DNA from: Candidatus Hydrogenedentota bacterium
GTDB lineage: Bacteria; Hydrogenedentota; Hydrogenedentia; Hydrogenedentales; JAGMZX01
Length of the DNA: 60,154 bases
Reading direction: 5' to 3'
NCBI GenBank assembly: GCA_029556545.1
Contig: JAKQEQ010000027.1
Coordinates: 1 to 60,154 of the forward strand
The notes beneath the pieces are model-generated. The model made no database searches and had not been told where the DNA came from. It saw only the letters and a program-made list of their open reading frames with translations. This document shows, piece by piece, positions 18,757 through 27,032 of this stretch (position 1 is the stretch's first letter; every line of letters begins with the position of its first letter). Both the position numbers and the translations under genes were made by a program.

Positions 18757-18880
18757 GTTTCCGGACGACATGTACACGGGACCGTGCGCGCGGGGAACAG
18801 GCGCTCGAACAGCCCGACCCCGCGCCGAGGGAACGCCGTAGCCCGGCGTTTCCGGTCGGCCCGCGGGTGGACGCACGAGG

Positions 18881-18912
18881 ACCGCAGCTTCGGCTGCGGT
18901 CTTTTCCTTTTG
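18881..18912 (+). terminator. Rho-independent terminator after ilvN
   Basis: A perfect nine-base-pair stem GACCGCAGC/GCTGCGGTC closes a TTCG tetraloop and is followed by TTTTCCTTTT. It lies 124 bases beyond the ilvN stop and ends the tRNA-prs-rplY-pth-ilvN transcript. I see no gene between 18757 and 18880. Confidence 0.92.
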
Positions 18913-18991
18913 GCGGTGAGAGACGCGTGTCCGTCGCGCGTCGGACCTTACCGTCAGCCTTTGACAAGGCTGAACATGGAGGTATGTACGG

Positions 18992-19720
18992 TTGAACAGC
19001 CTGTTGCAGTTGCAGGAACTCGATCTCGAGATCGAGCGCTTGAAGGCCCGCGAGGCCGAGATTCCAAAACAGAAGAACACGTACGAGATTCATCGAAGAC
19101 GGCTGGCCGAGGAGTTGAAACAGAGCGAGGAGCGCTGTAAGAGACTCCTGCTGGAACAGCGGGAAAACGAGGGCGAAATCGAGCAGAAGCAGGCCCAGAT
19201 CAAGAAGTACGACGGCCAACTCCTCGCCGTCAAGAAGAACGAGGAGTACCAAGCCCTCCTTCACGAAATGGAAATGCTCCGCAAGCAGATCGCGCTTCGG
19301 GAGGAGCGCATCATCGCGCTCATGCTCGAGCAGGACGAGGCCAAGGCCCACCTCGAGGAAGACCGCAAGCGCATCGAGGTCGAGACCCGGAACATCGACG
19401 AGGAATGCGCCAAGATCGATCGGGAATTGGCGGAGGCCGTCGCGGCGCGCGAGCGGCTCGAGGGTCAGCGCGCGCCGCTGCTCGGCGATATCGAGTCCAG
19501 CCTGCTCAGCCGCTACACACGCATCCGACGCAGCATCCGCACCGGCCCCGCGGTGGTGCCCATCAATAACGAGTACTGTTCGGGCTGTCACATGATGGTG
19601 ACGCCCCAGATCATCAACGAGTTGATCGCCGGACACAAGATTCACGCGTGCAGTCATTGCGGGCGTTTGTTGTACCATGCCGACAACTTCGGCGACGCGG
19701 AGCAAGCCGCCAAGGCTTGA
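18992..19720 (+). CDS. Coiled-coil protein with C-terminal C4 zinc ribbon
   Basis: A 242-residue cytoplasmic protein. Residues 1 to about 165 form a continuous charged heptad coiled coil (for example EERCKRLLLEQRENEGEIEQ). The end is a zinc ribbon with CSGCHMMV and ACSHCGRLLY. This is the widespread zf-RING_7 type of small coiled-coil zinc-ribbon protein, whose role is poorly known; members are often beside RNA or nif3-type genes. It starts at TTG 18992, chosen because GGAGG at 18978-18982 stands nine bases upstream and no ATG fits. It is followed after ten bases by accD. Confidence 0.9.
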   Translation: MNSLLQLQELDLEIERLKAREAEIPKQKNTYEIHRRRLAEELKQSEERCKRLLLEQRENEGEIEQKQAQIKKYDGQLLAVKKNEEYQALLHEMEMLRKQIALREERIIALMLEQDEAKAHLEEDRKRIEVETRNIDEECAKIDRELAEAVAARERLEGQRAPLLGDIESSLLSRYTRIRRSIRTGPAVVPINNEYCSGCHMMVTPQIINELIAGHKIHACSHCGRLLYHADNFGDAEQAAKA

Positions 19721-19730
19721 GATCGGCGCC

Positions 19731-20603
19731 ATGGCCTTCTTCAAGCGTAAACGGTTTCCCGCCTCGGGCCGGGGCAAGAGTCCCGTGCCGGACGGTCTGT
19801 GGATGAAGTGCGACAATTGCCGCGAGACCGTCTACCGCAGCGAGGTCGAGCAGAACCACCAGGTGTGCCCGAATTGCGGCTATCACTACCGCCTCGGCGC
19901 GCGGCAGCGGGTGGCGCAGATCACCGACCCCGAGTCCTTCCAGGAAACCCATACGAACATCCGCACGCTGGACCCGCTCCGCTTCGAGGTCGGCGAGGAA
20001 ACCTATGCGCAGCGCATCGAGCGGGCGCGGCGCGAGTCCGGGTTGCAGGACGCGCTCCTGACCGGATTCGCCGCCATCGAGGGCATTCGCGTGGCCATCG
20101 GCGTTATGGACGCCTCATTCATCATGGCGAGCATGGGCTGCGCGCTCGGCGAAAAACTCTGCCGCTTCGCGGATGATGCTATCCGCGAGCGCATCCCGTT
20201 GATCGTGTTCACGGCCTCGGGCGGCGCGCGCATGCAGGAGGGCATCCTCGCGCTTATGCAGATGGCGAAGACGGCCGACGCGGTGCGCAGGCTGAACGAG
20301 GCGGGCATCCCGTTCATCACGATATTCACCGATCCGACCACCGGCGGGGTCCAGGCCAGCTTCGCCAGCCTCGGCGATGTCATCCTCGCGGAGCCGGGCG
20401 CATACATCGGCTTCGCGGGCCAGCGCCTCATCACCGGCGCGCTCAACATCGAACTGCCGCCGGGATTTCAGCGCGCGGAGTATCAGTTCGAGAACGGTTT
20501 CATCGATCAAGTGGTCAAGCGCGCGGACCTGCGCCCGTTTCTTGCCCGGCTCCTGCGATGCCTCGCGCCGGCCTTGCAGGCCGACACTGCGCCGGTCTCC
20601 TGA
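19731..20603 (+). CDS. accD: Acetyl-CoA carboxylase carboxyltransferase subunit beta
   Basis: A 290-residue subunit of the enzyme that makes malonyl-CoA for fatty acid synthesis. The N-terminal C4 zinc ribbon (KCDNC and VCPNC) and the carboxyltransferase core (FTASGGARMQEGILALMQMA, TDPTTGGVQASFASLGD, IGFAGQRLI) are intact. I chose ATG 19731 (MAFFKRKR, the family start); the open frame reaches back to 19677 inside the preceding gene. It is followed by folC after one base, an accD-folC order found in many bacteria. The partner accA is not in the window. Confidence 0.97.
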   Translation: MAFFKRKRFPASGRGKSPVPDGLWMKCDNCRETVYRSEVEQNHQVCPNCGYHYRLGARQRVAQITDPESFQETHTNIRTLDPLRFEVGEETYAQRIERARRESGLQDALLTGFAAIEGIRVAIGVMDASFIMASMGCALGEKLCRFADDAIRERIPLIVFTASGGARMQEGILALMQMAKTADAVRRLNEAGIPFITIFTDPTTGGVQASFASLGDVILAEPGAYIGFAGQRLITGALNIELPPGFQRAEYQFENGFIDQVVKRADLRPFLARLLRCLAPALQADTAPVS

Positions 20604-20604
20604 C

Positions 20605-21900
20605 ATGGCCGACGCCTCCACCCTGGCCCCGGCGCTCGCGCCGAGAGAGTACCTGTTCAGCCTGCTGATGCACGGCGTGAAGCTCGGCCTCGAAAACATC
20701 CGCGCGCTGCTCGACGCGGCGGGCGCTCCGCAGGACCGCTACCCCACGGTCCACGTCGCCGGCACGAATGGCAAGGGAAGCGTCGCGGCGTTTCTGCACG
20801 CCATGTTCCGCGCGGCGGGCTACCGCGTGGGATGCTTCACGAGCCCGCACCTGATCGACGTCAGCGAGCGCTTCCAAATCAATGGCCGCCCCATCGACGC
20901 GCGCGAGCTCGACGCCGCCATCGCGCGGTTCCGAAGTATTGCGGAATCACTGCCGCGAACCCCGACCTTCTTCGAGATGAACACTGCCATCGCGTTCCAA
21001 TACTTCGCCGACGCCGGCGTGGACGTGGCGCTCATCGAGGTCGGCATGGGCGGGCGCTTCGACTCGACCAACGTCATTCTTCCCAAGGCGGCGGCCATCA
21101 CGAGCATCGACCTCGAACACACGGAATATCTTGGCGACACGCTCGAAAAGATCGCCTTCGAGAAGGCCGGCATCATTAAGCCCGGCGTCCCCGTCGTTGT
21201 CGGCGAGCGCAAACCGGGCCCGCTCGACGTGATACGCCGGCGCGCCGCGGACCTCGGCAGTCCGGCCTGCGTGCTGGGCCGGGACTTTCAGTACACCTTG
21301 AGCGGCGAGACCTGGCGGCCCCGCTTCACCTACCGCAGCCCCGGCCTTTCCCTGGACACGGTGCCGCTCGCCCTCGCCGGGCCCTACCAGGGCGACAACG
21401 CGGCCGTCGCGGTCTGCCTCGCCGAGCAACTGCGGCCCCGCTTCCCCGCCCTCGACGCGCGCGCCGTCGCCCGCGGCCTCGCGGAAGCGCGCTGGCCCTG
21501 CCGCCTCGAACGCGTGATCGAGGACCCGCCCGTCATCGTGGACGCCACGCACACCCTCGCGGGCGCGCGATTCCTCACGCGCGTCTTCGATCAATGCCAC
21601 GTCGTGTTCGCGGTCTCGTGCGACAAGGACGCCCGCCGTATGCTCGACGCGATCGCGCCCATCGCGCGTTCACTCACCTTGACGGTCTTCGAGGGAAAGC
21701 GCGCCATGCCGCTCGACCAACTCGCCGCGGCGGCCGCCTCCCCCCGCGAAACCGCGCCAACCCTGCGCGAAGCCATCGCGCGCGCGCTGCCCCGCGCGAC
21801 GCCCGAATGCCCCCTGCTCATCACCGGTTCCGTATTCGCCGCCGGCGAAGCGCGCCGCATCCTCATCGAACACTACGGCGCTCCCCCCCTCGTCTTCTGA
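20605..21900 (+). CDS. folC: Folylpolyglutamate synthase / dihydrofolate synthase
   Basis: A 431-residue Mur-ligase-type enzyme that adds glutamate to folates (and probably to dihydropteroate) using ATP. The phosphate loop is in HVAGTNGKGSVAAF, followed by FTSPHLIDVSERFQING, the metal and substrate region EVGMGGRFDSTN, and the C-terminal VIVDATHTLAGARFL, where DGAHN is usual. The change DGAHN to DATHT is notable but that loop varies. It starts one base after the accD stop, so the two are probably co-translated. Confidence 0.93.
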   Translation: MADASTLAPALAPREYLFSLLMHGVKLGLENIRALLDAAGAPQDRYPTVHVAGTNGKGSVAAFLHAMFRAAGYRVGCFTSPHLIDVSERFQINGRPIDARELDAAIARFRSIAESLPRTPTFFEMNTAIAFQYFADAGVDVALIEVGMGGRFDSTNVILPKAAAITSIDLEHTEYLGDTLEKIAFEKAGIIKPGVPVVVGERKPGPLDVIRRRAADLGSPACVLGRDFQYTLSGETWRPRFTYRSPGLSLDTVPLALAGPYQGDNAAVAVCLAEQLRPRFPALDARAVARGLAEARWPCRLERVIEDPPVIVDATHTLAGARFLTRVFDQCHVVFAVSCDKDARRMLDAIAPIARSLTLTVFEGKRAMPLDQLAAAAASPRETAPTLREAIARALPRATPECPLLITGSVFAAGEARRILIEHYGAPPLVF

Positions 21901-21920
21901 TCGTCCCCTCCCCCAACCCA

Positions 21921-21987
21921 TCCTCGTCCTCGTGCTCGTGCTCGTCCTCGTGCTCGTCCTCGTCCTCGTAATCGTAATCGTAATCGA
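21921..21987. repeat. Hexanucleotide array (TCGTCC/TCGTGC/TCGTAA)
   Basis: Eleven or so 6-nt units of TCGTNN, ending ATCGTAATCGTAATCG. It fills the gap between the convergent stops of folC (21900) and a small zinc-ribbon gene (22004), the same placement as the array at 9326-9375. Confidence 0.82.
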
Positions 21988-22003
21988 ACAACCGCCGCCC
22001 GCT

Positions 22004-22222
22004 TCAGCGATCGAGCACGCTCGGCGAAAGCCGCGACTTGCACCCCGCGCACTCGATGTATTCGCCCTCTTTCCCCACGTTGAGGACGGGAATGAAAAAG
22101 AACGTGAACGCGCGCTGCACCACGTGGCGCACGTAGGTCTGCTCCCCGCCGCATACGGGACAATGGAAGCGTCCCCGTTCCTTGCGCTGCGTTCTGTTGT
22201 CCAAACCCACGATGAAAAACAT
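22004..22222 (-). CDS. Small zinc-ribbon protein
   Basis: A 72-residue protein beginning MFFIVGLDNRTQ, with two cysteine pairs, HCPVCGG at about residues 20-24 and ECAGCKS near residue 58. They are separated by an aromatic stretch (AFTFFFIPVLNVGKEG). This matches the short zinc-ribbon family often labelled zinc_ribbon_15. No enzymatic role is known. AAAGGAA lies upstream of ATG 22222. It is a single gene, divergent from the PIG-L gene. Confidence 0.8.
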   Translation of the reverse strand: MFFIVGLDNRTQRKERGRFHCPVCGGEQTYVRHVVQRAFTFFFIPVLNVGKEGEYIECAGCKSRLSPSVLDR

Positions 22223-22338
22223 GATGTTCCTTTGGGAACCGGCGCAAGCACGTGCGCGCGCGCTGCGCGGGAATTTCGCCCGTTGCCGATTCCAAAGTAC
22301 AGGGTCGGCGCGCGGCTTTCAACCTCCCGCGCCCGTGT

Positions 22339-22344
22339 TATAAG
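22339..22344 (+). promoter_or_regulatory. Possible extended -10 element before the PIG-L gene
   Basis: TGTTATAAG resembles an extended -10 (TGnTATAAT) 33 bases before ATG 22378. No good -35 is visible. Confidence 0.4.
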
Positions 22345-22377
22345 ATGCCCTTGCGATCCAGACGGGAGAAGACGTCG

Positions 22378-23232
22378 ATGAAGCTGCATTGCGAGACTTC
22401 GGAGATTTTCGTGCCGGACGGCATGCCGGCGGACGCCGCGCTGGCGCGCACGACGCACATGGCGTTCGGCGCGCATCAGGACGACCTCGAGATCATGTCC
22501 TTCGCGGGCATCCTCGAATGCTTCCAGCAGAACGACCTGTGGTACACGGGCGTGGTCGTCACGAACGGAAGCGGTTCGCCCCGCGACGACCTCTACAAGG
22601 ACTACACGGACGACGACATGCGCGCGGTCCGCGCGCAGGAGCAGAAGAAGGCGGCGGTCGTCGGCGAGTATGCCGCGCAGGTGCTCCTCGATTACCCGAG
22701 CGCCGCGCTGAAGGACGCCGCGGACAGGGGGCCCGTCGAGGACATGCTCCTCTTGCTGCGCATGGCCAGGCCGGGCGTCGTCTACACGCACAACCTCGCC
22801 GACAAGCACGACACGCATATCGCTGTGACCCTGCGCCTGATCGAGGCGATTCGCGCGCTGCCGCCCGGCGACCGGCCCGCGAAATTGCTCGGGTGCGAGG
22901 TCTGGCGCGATCTCGATTGGCTCTGCGACGAGGACAAGGTCGCCCTCGACGTGTCCGCCCACGAAAACCTCCAGGCGGCGCTCCTGGGCGTCTTCGATTC
23001 CCAGATTTGCGGCGGCAAACGCTACGACCTCGCCACGATGGGCCGGCGCAAGGCCCACGCCACCTACTTCGCCTCCCACGGCGTCGATGTCTCCACCGGC
23101 CTGACCTACGCGATGGACCTCACCCCCCTGATCACCACGCACACGGACCAAAGCCCCCGCGAATTCATCGAGGGATACCTCGACCGCTTCGCGGACGAAG
23201 TCCGCGAGCGAATCGAGAGGCTGCTGCCATAA
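22378..23232 (+). CDS. PIG-L/LmbE-family deacetylase
   Basis: A 284-residue zinc-dependent N-deacetylase-like protein. The family metal motif AHPDDxE appears as GAHQDDLE at residues 34-41. It is followed by a TNGSGSPR substrate loop, and the third metal ligand lies in HNLADKHDTH. Members remove acetyl or acyl groups from amino sugars, for example GlcNAc in glycolipids or thiol cofactors; the substrate here is unknown. Pro to Gln in the metal motif occurs in some family members. ATG 22378 has GGGAGAAG upstream; the longer open frame lacks homology. No signal peptide, so probably cytoplasmic. Confidence 0.88.
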   Translation: MKLHCETSEIFVPDGMPADAALARTTHMAFGAHQDDLEIMSFAGILECFQQNDLWYTGVVVTNGSGSPRDDLYKDYTDDDMRAVRAQEQKKAAVVGEYAAQVLLDYPSAALKDAADRGPVEDMLLLLRMARPGVVYTHNLADKHDTHIAVTLRLIEAIRALPPGDRPAKLLGCEVWRDLDWLCDEDKVALDVSAHENLQAALLGVFDSQICGGKRYDLATMGRRKAHATYFASHGVDVSTGLTYAMDLTPLITTHTDQSPREFIEGYLDRFADEVRERIERLLP

Positions 23233-23267
23233 CCTCAGGCCCACAAGTTCTGCGCGCGGCTCTGCGT

Positions 23268-23312
23268 GTGGCACGGGCGTTCCGCCCGTGATTCGGTCCG
23301 CCTGCGGCGGAC
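23268..23312. repeat. Two-hairpin intergenic element
   Basis: CACGGGCG ttc CGCCCGTG (23272-23290) is followed by GTCCGCC tgc GGCGGAC (23296-23312). The first hairpin belongs to the GGGCGTYCCGCCC family seen at 33495-33513, 44560-44586 and 56247-56261. The second is identical to the core of the repeat at 4095-4146. It marks the left side of the accessory island. Confidence 0.72.
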
Positions 23313-23356
23313 ATGGCCCGCGCTCCCCGGCCTCACAACGGTGCCCCGCCGAGGGG

Positions 23357-23385
23357 TTGACAGCCCCCCCAGCACGTGCTACAGT
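23357..23385 (+). promoter_or_regulatory. Strong sigma70-like promoter of the accessory island
   Basis: TTGACA at 23357-23362 and TACAGT at 23380-23385 are spaced by exactly 17 bases, and TGC before TACAGT makes an extended -10. The predicted start near 23392 gives a leader of about 100 bases before the first membrane-protein gene. Nothing else fills 23233-23495. Confidence 0.75.
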
Positions 23386-23495
23386 CGTGTCAAGGCGGGC
23401 GCAGGCCCGCTGCGCACCACCATCTCAAATTGCCCCCGTGGCTGTCGAGAGATGGGGGGAAGCTCACACCAAGAGAGGAAGAACGAAGTCGCAGG

Positions 23496-24617
23496 ATGAA
23501 CACAGAACGCGGGGATGATATGCCTCAACGTGAACCCGATGGTGACGATAGGGACGCGAACGACGTTCAGGCTGGCCATTCTTGGTGCAAGACACATGAA
23601 GAAGCACAGAAATTACTGCAAAGCCGTCAGGAACATATTCCTGCCCTTCTCATAATCCTTGCCCTGATCGCAATATGTATGATCGTCTACCTCAAGGGGA
23701 AGAAGGAAGGCGTAGAACCGAGTACCCCAGCAGACACGCCTGCCATAGATTATGGGATTCTTATTAAGACCCACGCTGATCAGGCAAGCCGCAGGAATAT
23801 CAACGCACTGAAAAGCTTCGAGGTCAATCTGAACCGCATTCTTTCCGAGCACGGCGACAAGCTAACTGACGCGGGTACGCGAGCGTCCAAGGAAGCCTCT
23901 GGATATCGCTGTTGTTGTGCGATTGTCTACTGCATGGCATGGGATAAGGCAAAGGGAGGTAACGAGACGCAAGCCTTTCTTGATACGCAGATCACACCGA
24001 TTATTGAGCCACCCGTCAATGCGTTGGCAAAGGACGTAGATATGTCGGTTGAGGATCTCGATCGCGACTTACGGCAAAGCACACTACTGTTAGCCAAAGA
24101 CTTGGCCGCACTGGGACCACCTGAGAGCAAGCCCCCAATCCAAGTCAACGTTGAGGACTTAGGTCACGTCGATATTGCCACAGCGCTTCGGGACTTGGGT
24201 TTCAACGCAGGAGGCGTCGGTGTGGCTGTTGCTTTCGATGTTGCGGCACTATGCAAGACCCAGATTGCGAAGGCATTATGGGCAAAGATGATTTCAATAG
24301 CTGGAAAGATCTTCGGTAAACAGGTGGTCAAACTGGCGGTCTCTGCGGCGATAACACAGGCAGACGGACCTTTTCTTCCCTTTGCTGATATCATCGCGCT
24401 CGGTGGCGTAATCTGGACCGGTTACGATATTCACGCGGGCAGGAAGGAGTTTGAAGGGGAGTTGCTCGTGTCCCTGGAAAACATGCTAGCAGACGCCAAG
24501 ACTCGTATTCACGGACAATCTGTTGGACACGCGAACAACCTCGTCAAGGCTTATCAGGCACTTCAAGACGATATTGGTTCGCAGACAATCAATGATCTCT
24601 CAGGGAGATGGGAATGA
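23496..24617 (+). CDS. Membrane protein of unknown function (accessory island, gene A)
   Basis: I do not recognise this family. The 373-residue product has a charged cytoplasmic N-terminus of about 45 residues, one clear membrane helix (IPALLIILALIAICMIVYL), and a helical outside region with an odd cysteine-rich word YRCCCAIVYCMAWDKAKGG. Near the C-terminus is a glycine- and alanine-rich hydrophobic stretch of about 85 residues (including GGVGVAVAFDVAALC and FADIIALGGVIWTGYDI) that could be two or three further helices. Start is ATG 23496 or ATG 23520 (the latter has GGGGA five bases upstream). Its last four bases overlap the start of gene B, so the two are coupled. Codon use is visibly less G+C-rich than in the flanking housekeeping genes, suggesting horizontal transfer. 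Confidence 0.7.
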   Translation: MNTERGDDMPQREPDGDDRDANDVQAGHSWCKTHEEAQKLLQSRQEHIPALLIILALIAICMIVYLKGKKEGVEPSTPADTPAIDYGILIKTHADQASRRNINALKSFEVNLNRILSEHGDKLTDAGTRASKEASGYRCCCAIVYCMAWDKAKGGNETQAFLDTQITPIIEPPVNALAKDVDMSVEDLDRDLRQSTLLLAKDLAALGPPESKPPIQVNVEDLGHVDIATALRDLGFNAGGVGVAVAFDVAALCKTQIAKALWAKMISIAGKIFGKQVVKLAVSAAITQADGPFLPFADIIALGGVIWTGYDIHAGRKEFEGELLVSLENMLADAKTRIHGQSVGHANNLVKAYQALQDDIGSQTINDLSGRWE

Positions 24618-25537
24618 AACACAGGTCTTTTCATATTGCTTGTGCTTTCGGATTCTTGCTTCTGCAGGCACTTCCTGTCGCCGCAGGGGGCGCAGCAAGA
24701 GTCTCACGCGAGCTAATAGAAGAAACGCTTCAACGCGCAGCAGGCAGAAGTGGGCGGGAGCTGGCTGAGGAAGGGTTACGCAAATCGACGAGTGAAGCGC
24801 TTGAACGTCTTGTGAAGCAACACGGTGGCGACGTGCTGAAGGTTGTCGAGGACGGAGGTCTGGAACTTCTTGAAGGCGCCGCACGATATGGCGATGAAGT
24901 GATCGATATTGCGAAGAAGGCTTCTCCAACTGCACGCAGGGCATTCGCTTGTGATTTGCCGAACCTGCTTCCACTTGTTCAGCGCGTTGGTGCCGAGTCA
25001 CTCGAACTCGAAGCGCGCACGCCCGGGCTGGCGTCAAAGATCTATCACGCTTTCGGCGATGACGCAGGGGGATTTATTGCGAAGAATGTCCCAACTCAAG
25101 ACGTGCCGCGCTTACTTTCATACGCTGAGAAGGCTGACAATTCGGTGACGCGCGACATGCTTCTCGAAGCCTATAAGAAGGAGGGAAAGAGCCTCTTTGA
25201 ACGAGTTCCCCCGAAGCTAGTGGTCGCTTCTGGTTTGACTGCTTCAATGATCCTGGGAACACATAGGATGACCGCACCAGCAAGTGCTCTTGGGGACGCC
25301 ATTAGAGACAATGAAAAGGTTGCTGAAAAGGCGGTCGATGCCGCTGGGAAAGCACTCCGGTCTCTTATGGCGGGATTATGTCTCTTGCTTGGCGTGGTGG
25401 TACTCTGTATACTCTGGCGCTTTAGGTTGCTGCCGTGGCACGCAAGACGATGCCCGCCCAAGAGTTCAGGCGCGAATAGCTGCGTTAACCCGGAACCTGC
25501 GGTCGATTCAGGCATGCATGACGAAAAAAGGTGCTAG
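24614..25537 (+). CDS. Exported, membrane-anchored helical protein of unknown function (gene B)
   Basis: A 307-residue protein that I do not recognise. It has a cleavable-looking signal (SFHIACAFGFLLLQALPVAAGG), a long charged helical region with near-repeats (ELAEEGLRKSTSEALERL, then DGGLELLEGAARYGDEVIDI), a weakly hydrophobic segment at PPKLVVASGLTASMIL, and a C-terminal membrane helix (LMAGLCLLLGVVVLCILW) with a short basic cytoplasmic tail. The layout puts its bulk outside the cytoplasmic membrane. It starts at ATG 24614, whose ATGA overlaps the gene A stop, with AGGGAG six bases upstream; A and B probably act together. Composition resembles gene A, not the neighbours. Confidence 0.7.
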   Translation: MKHRSFHIACAFGFLLLQALPVAAGGAARVSRELIEETLQRAAGRSGRELAEEGLRKSTSEALERLVKQHGGDVLKVVEDGGLELLEGAARYGDEVIDIAKKASPTARRAFACDLPNLLPLVQRVGAESLELEARTPGLASKIYHAFGDDAGGFIAKNVPTQDVPRLLSYAEKADNSVTRDMLLEAYKKEGKSLFERVPPKLVVASGLTASMILGTHRMTAPASALGDAIRDNEKVAEKAVDAAGKALRSLMAGLCLLLGVVVLCILWRFRLLPWHARRCPPKSSGANSCVNPEPAVDSGMHDEKRC

Positions 25538-25689
25538 TTGGAGCCTCGTGGGCGGTATAGTAACATGGTGACACACAGAAGCCCTTCCGGTTGGCGTAAT
25601 GGCATGGAGGCCTGGATGAAGTAACCGGGGAGGCTATCCGTGACTAGAAAGGGTGTTGTGTCTGTCATTGGAGGGGAAAGGATCAGGAC

Positions 25690-26529
25690 ATGCCCGAGTA
25701 CAAAGCTCTGGTCAGACGATACAAGGAGCAGCCTCGCGAGGAAGTCTTTGCCCACTTCGCTTGGAACGACAAGGCGGGTGAGAAGTGGGAGACACCGTAC
25801 GAGCGACTCGCGAACCTCGCGAAGGATGAGCCAGGAAACTGGAATTTCACGACCCCGAGCTTCCGCCGCGACGGACAGGACTTCCCCATACTGAAGAACT
25901 ACCTGAACTACACGTTTCTTAGGGCTCAAGAGCAACAGAAGGTCGTCTTCGCGGGCGACGACAAAGCCTGCTTTAACACCGGGCTTCAAACCCGGGAAGA
26001 AAAGGATATCTTCGCCATCTTCTTCCGGAACAGAAAAGCAATTGAATACGACGCGCCAGACTGGATGCTTTTTGGGTTCGCCGATTCGTACTCAAAGAAT
26101 CTCGCGCCGTTTCCGAACCCGCCTAACATTCCAACATATGTTGAGGACGCAAGCGACCTCGTTTTCGACATGTCTTACGAGATTGAGGTGAACATAGCCC
26201 ATATCTTTGACCATCACGAAGAGAGACTGCCTTCGTGCCTACAAGGAAACAGAACATTGGCAATGGTGGCACTCGAAGGCGCCACGAAGGTCCTGCGACA
26301 AAAAGTTCTGCGAAACTACAAGGTCGCGATTCCACATTGGTATGAAGGGCACATCCAGCTTTTACTTCCTTTATGTATCACGAACGAAAGACAGGCGGAT
26401 CTTGCGCTCGTGGCAGATAAAGATAAGAAAAGAAGAATGTACCGGATCACCACGGTCCTAACGATGGACATGGCATACATCGATGCGCGGTTGATCTGCC
26501 GACCTGATCGTGAATGGCTTAACCCGTGA
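25690..26529 (+). CDS. DUF3825-domain protein
   Basis: A 279-residue cytoplasmic protein whose pattern matches the DUF3825 family from memory. The words are ILKNYLNYTFLRA, CFNTGLQT, WMLFGFADS, a VEDASDLVFDMSYEIEVNI stretch, NYKVAIPHWYEG and LLLPLCITN, ending VLTMDMAYIDARLICRPDREW. The catalytic or binding activity of this domain is not established to my knowledge; members are scattered in bacteria, often fused to nucleic-acid-binding or cold-shock domains, which here are absent. AAAGGA stands seven bases before ATG 25690. It lies 152 bases after gene B, on the same strand and inside the same compositionally distinct island, and it precedes an IS66 remnant. It may be a separate cargo gene. I see no gene in 25538-25689. 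Confidence 0.75.
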   Translation: MPEYKALVRRYKEQPREEVFAHFAWNDKAGEKWETPYERLANLAKDEPGNWNFTTPSFRRDGQDFPILKNYLNYTFLRAQEQQKVVFAGDDKACFNTGLQTREEKDIFAIFFRNRKAIEYDAPDWMLFGFADSYSKNLAPFPNPPNIPTYVEDASDLVFDMSYEIEVNIAHIFDHHEERLPSCLQGNRTLAMVALEGATKVLRQKVLRNYKVAIPHWYEGHIQLLLPLCITNERQADLALVADKDKKRRMYRITTVLTMDMAYIDARLICRPDREWLNP

Positions 26530-26665
26530 CGCGAACATTTTGTGAACAAGTGAGCAGCGAGCAACAAACCGGGTGGCGAGGAAGCGGCCTAATCTGAGCA
26601 TCACTTGGACGTTGCACTCAAGAAGGGAGGCATCCCAACATGGGGACGCCCCACACATGACAATC

Positions 26666-26925
26666 GTAAGCGTCCTGTGAAGGCCATTTTCCGCATTTGG
26701 CGGGTTCGTGGGACAATGCCGTCGTTGCATCAACGGGAGATGAACGATGGCAGCGAAGAAGTTTGCGGGCGCGGGCAGCCGGGAGTCGTTTTGGCGTGAG
26801 CATGAGGCGCGCTGGGTGTCGAGCGGTCGGTGCATCCTTGGGTATTGCAAGGCCCAGGGTCTGAGCGAGGGGTGTTTCCACATCGCTCAGAGAAGGTATT
26901 CCTGCCTGAGCGACAATTGAAATCG
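26666..26925 (+). mobile_element. Truncated IS66-type insertion sequence, left end only
   Basis: The block begins GTAAGCGTCCTGTGAAGG, a typical IS66-family terminal sequence starting GTAA. A short first reading frame of the family follows. No second or third IS66 frame and no right-hand end are visible before the next gene, so the element is a remnant. Its right boundary is approximate. From 26530 to 26665 I see no gene. Confidence 0.65.
26747..26920 (+). pseudogene. IS66 TnpA-like N-terminal fragment (57 codons)
   Basis: The frame reads MAAKKFAGAGSRESFWREHE and continues to a stop at 26920, with the words ARWVSSGRC, YCKAQGLSEGCFH and AQRRYS. That pattern (FWRxHxxxW, then S-G, YCxxxGLSxxxF, then a basic stretch) is the helix-turn-helix of IS66 accessory protein TnpA. 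Family members are usually above 90 residues, so this copy is truncated. GGGAG stands upstream of ATG 26747. It marks past mobile-element activity at the right side of the island. Confidence 0.65.
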
Positions 26926-27032
26926 CGTGTGTCCGCGCGCTCTCCGCGCCTCCGCGTTGGATTATGGCCGCGTATCTTGGCCAAGAATAACGACCGGATA
27001 AGTACCTTGGCTCGATGCTGGCGCGCGCGGCG

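Noticed and set aside
23496-26529. Prophage
   Set aside because: No capsid, terminase, integrase or lysis gene is visible; only a small island and an IS remnant.
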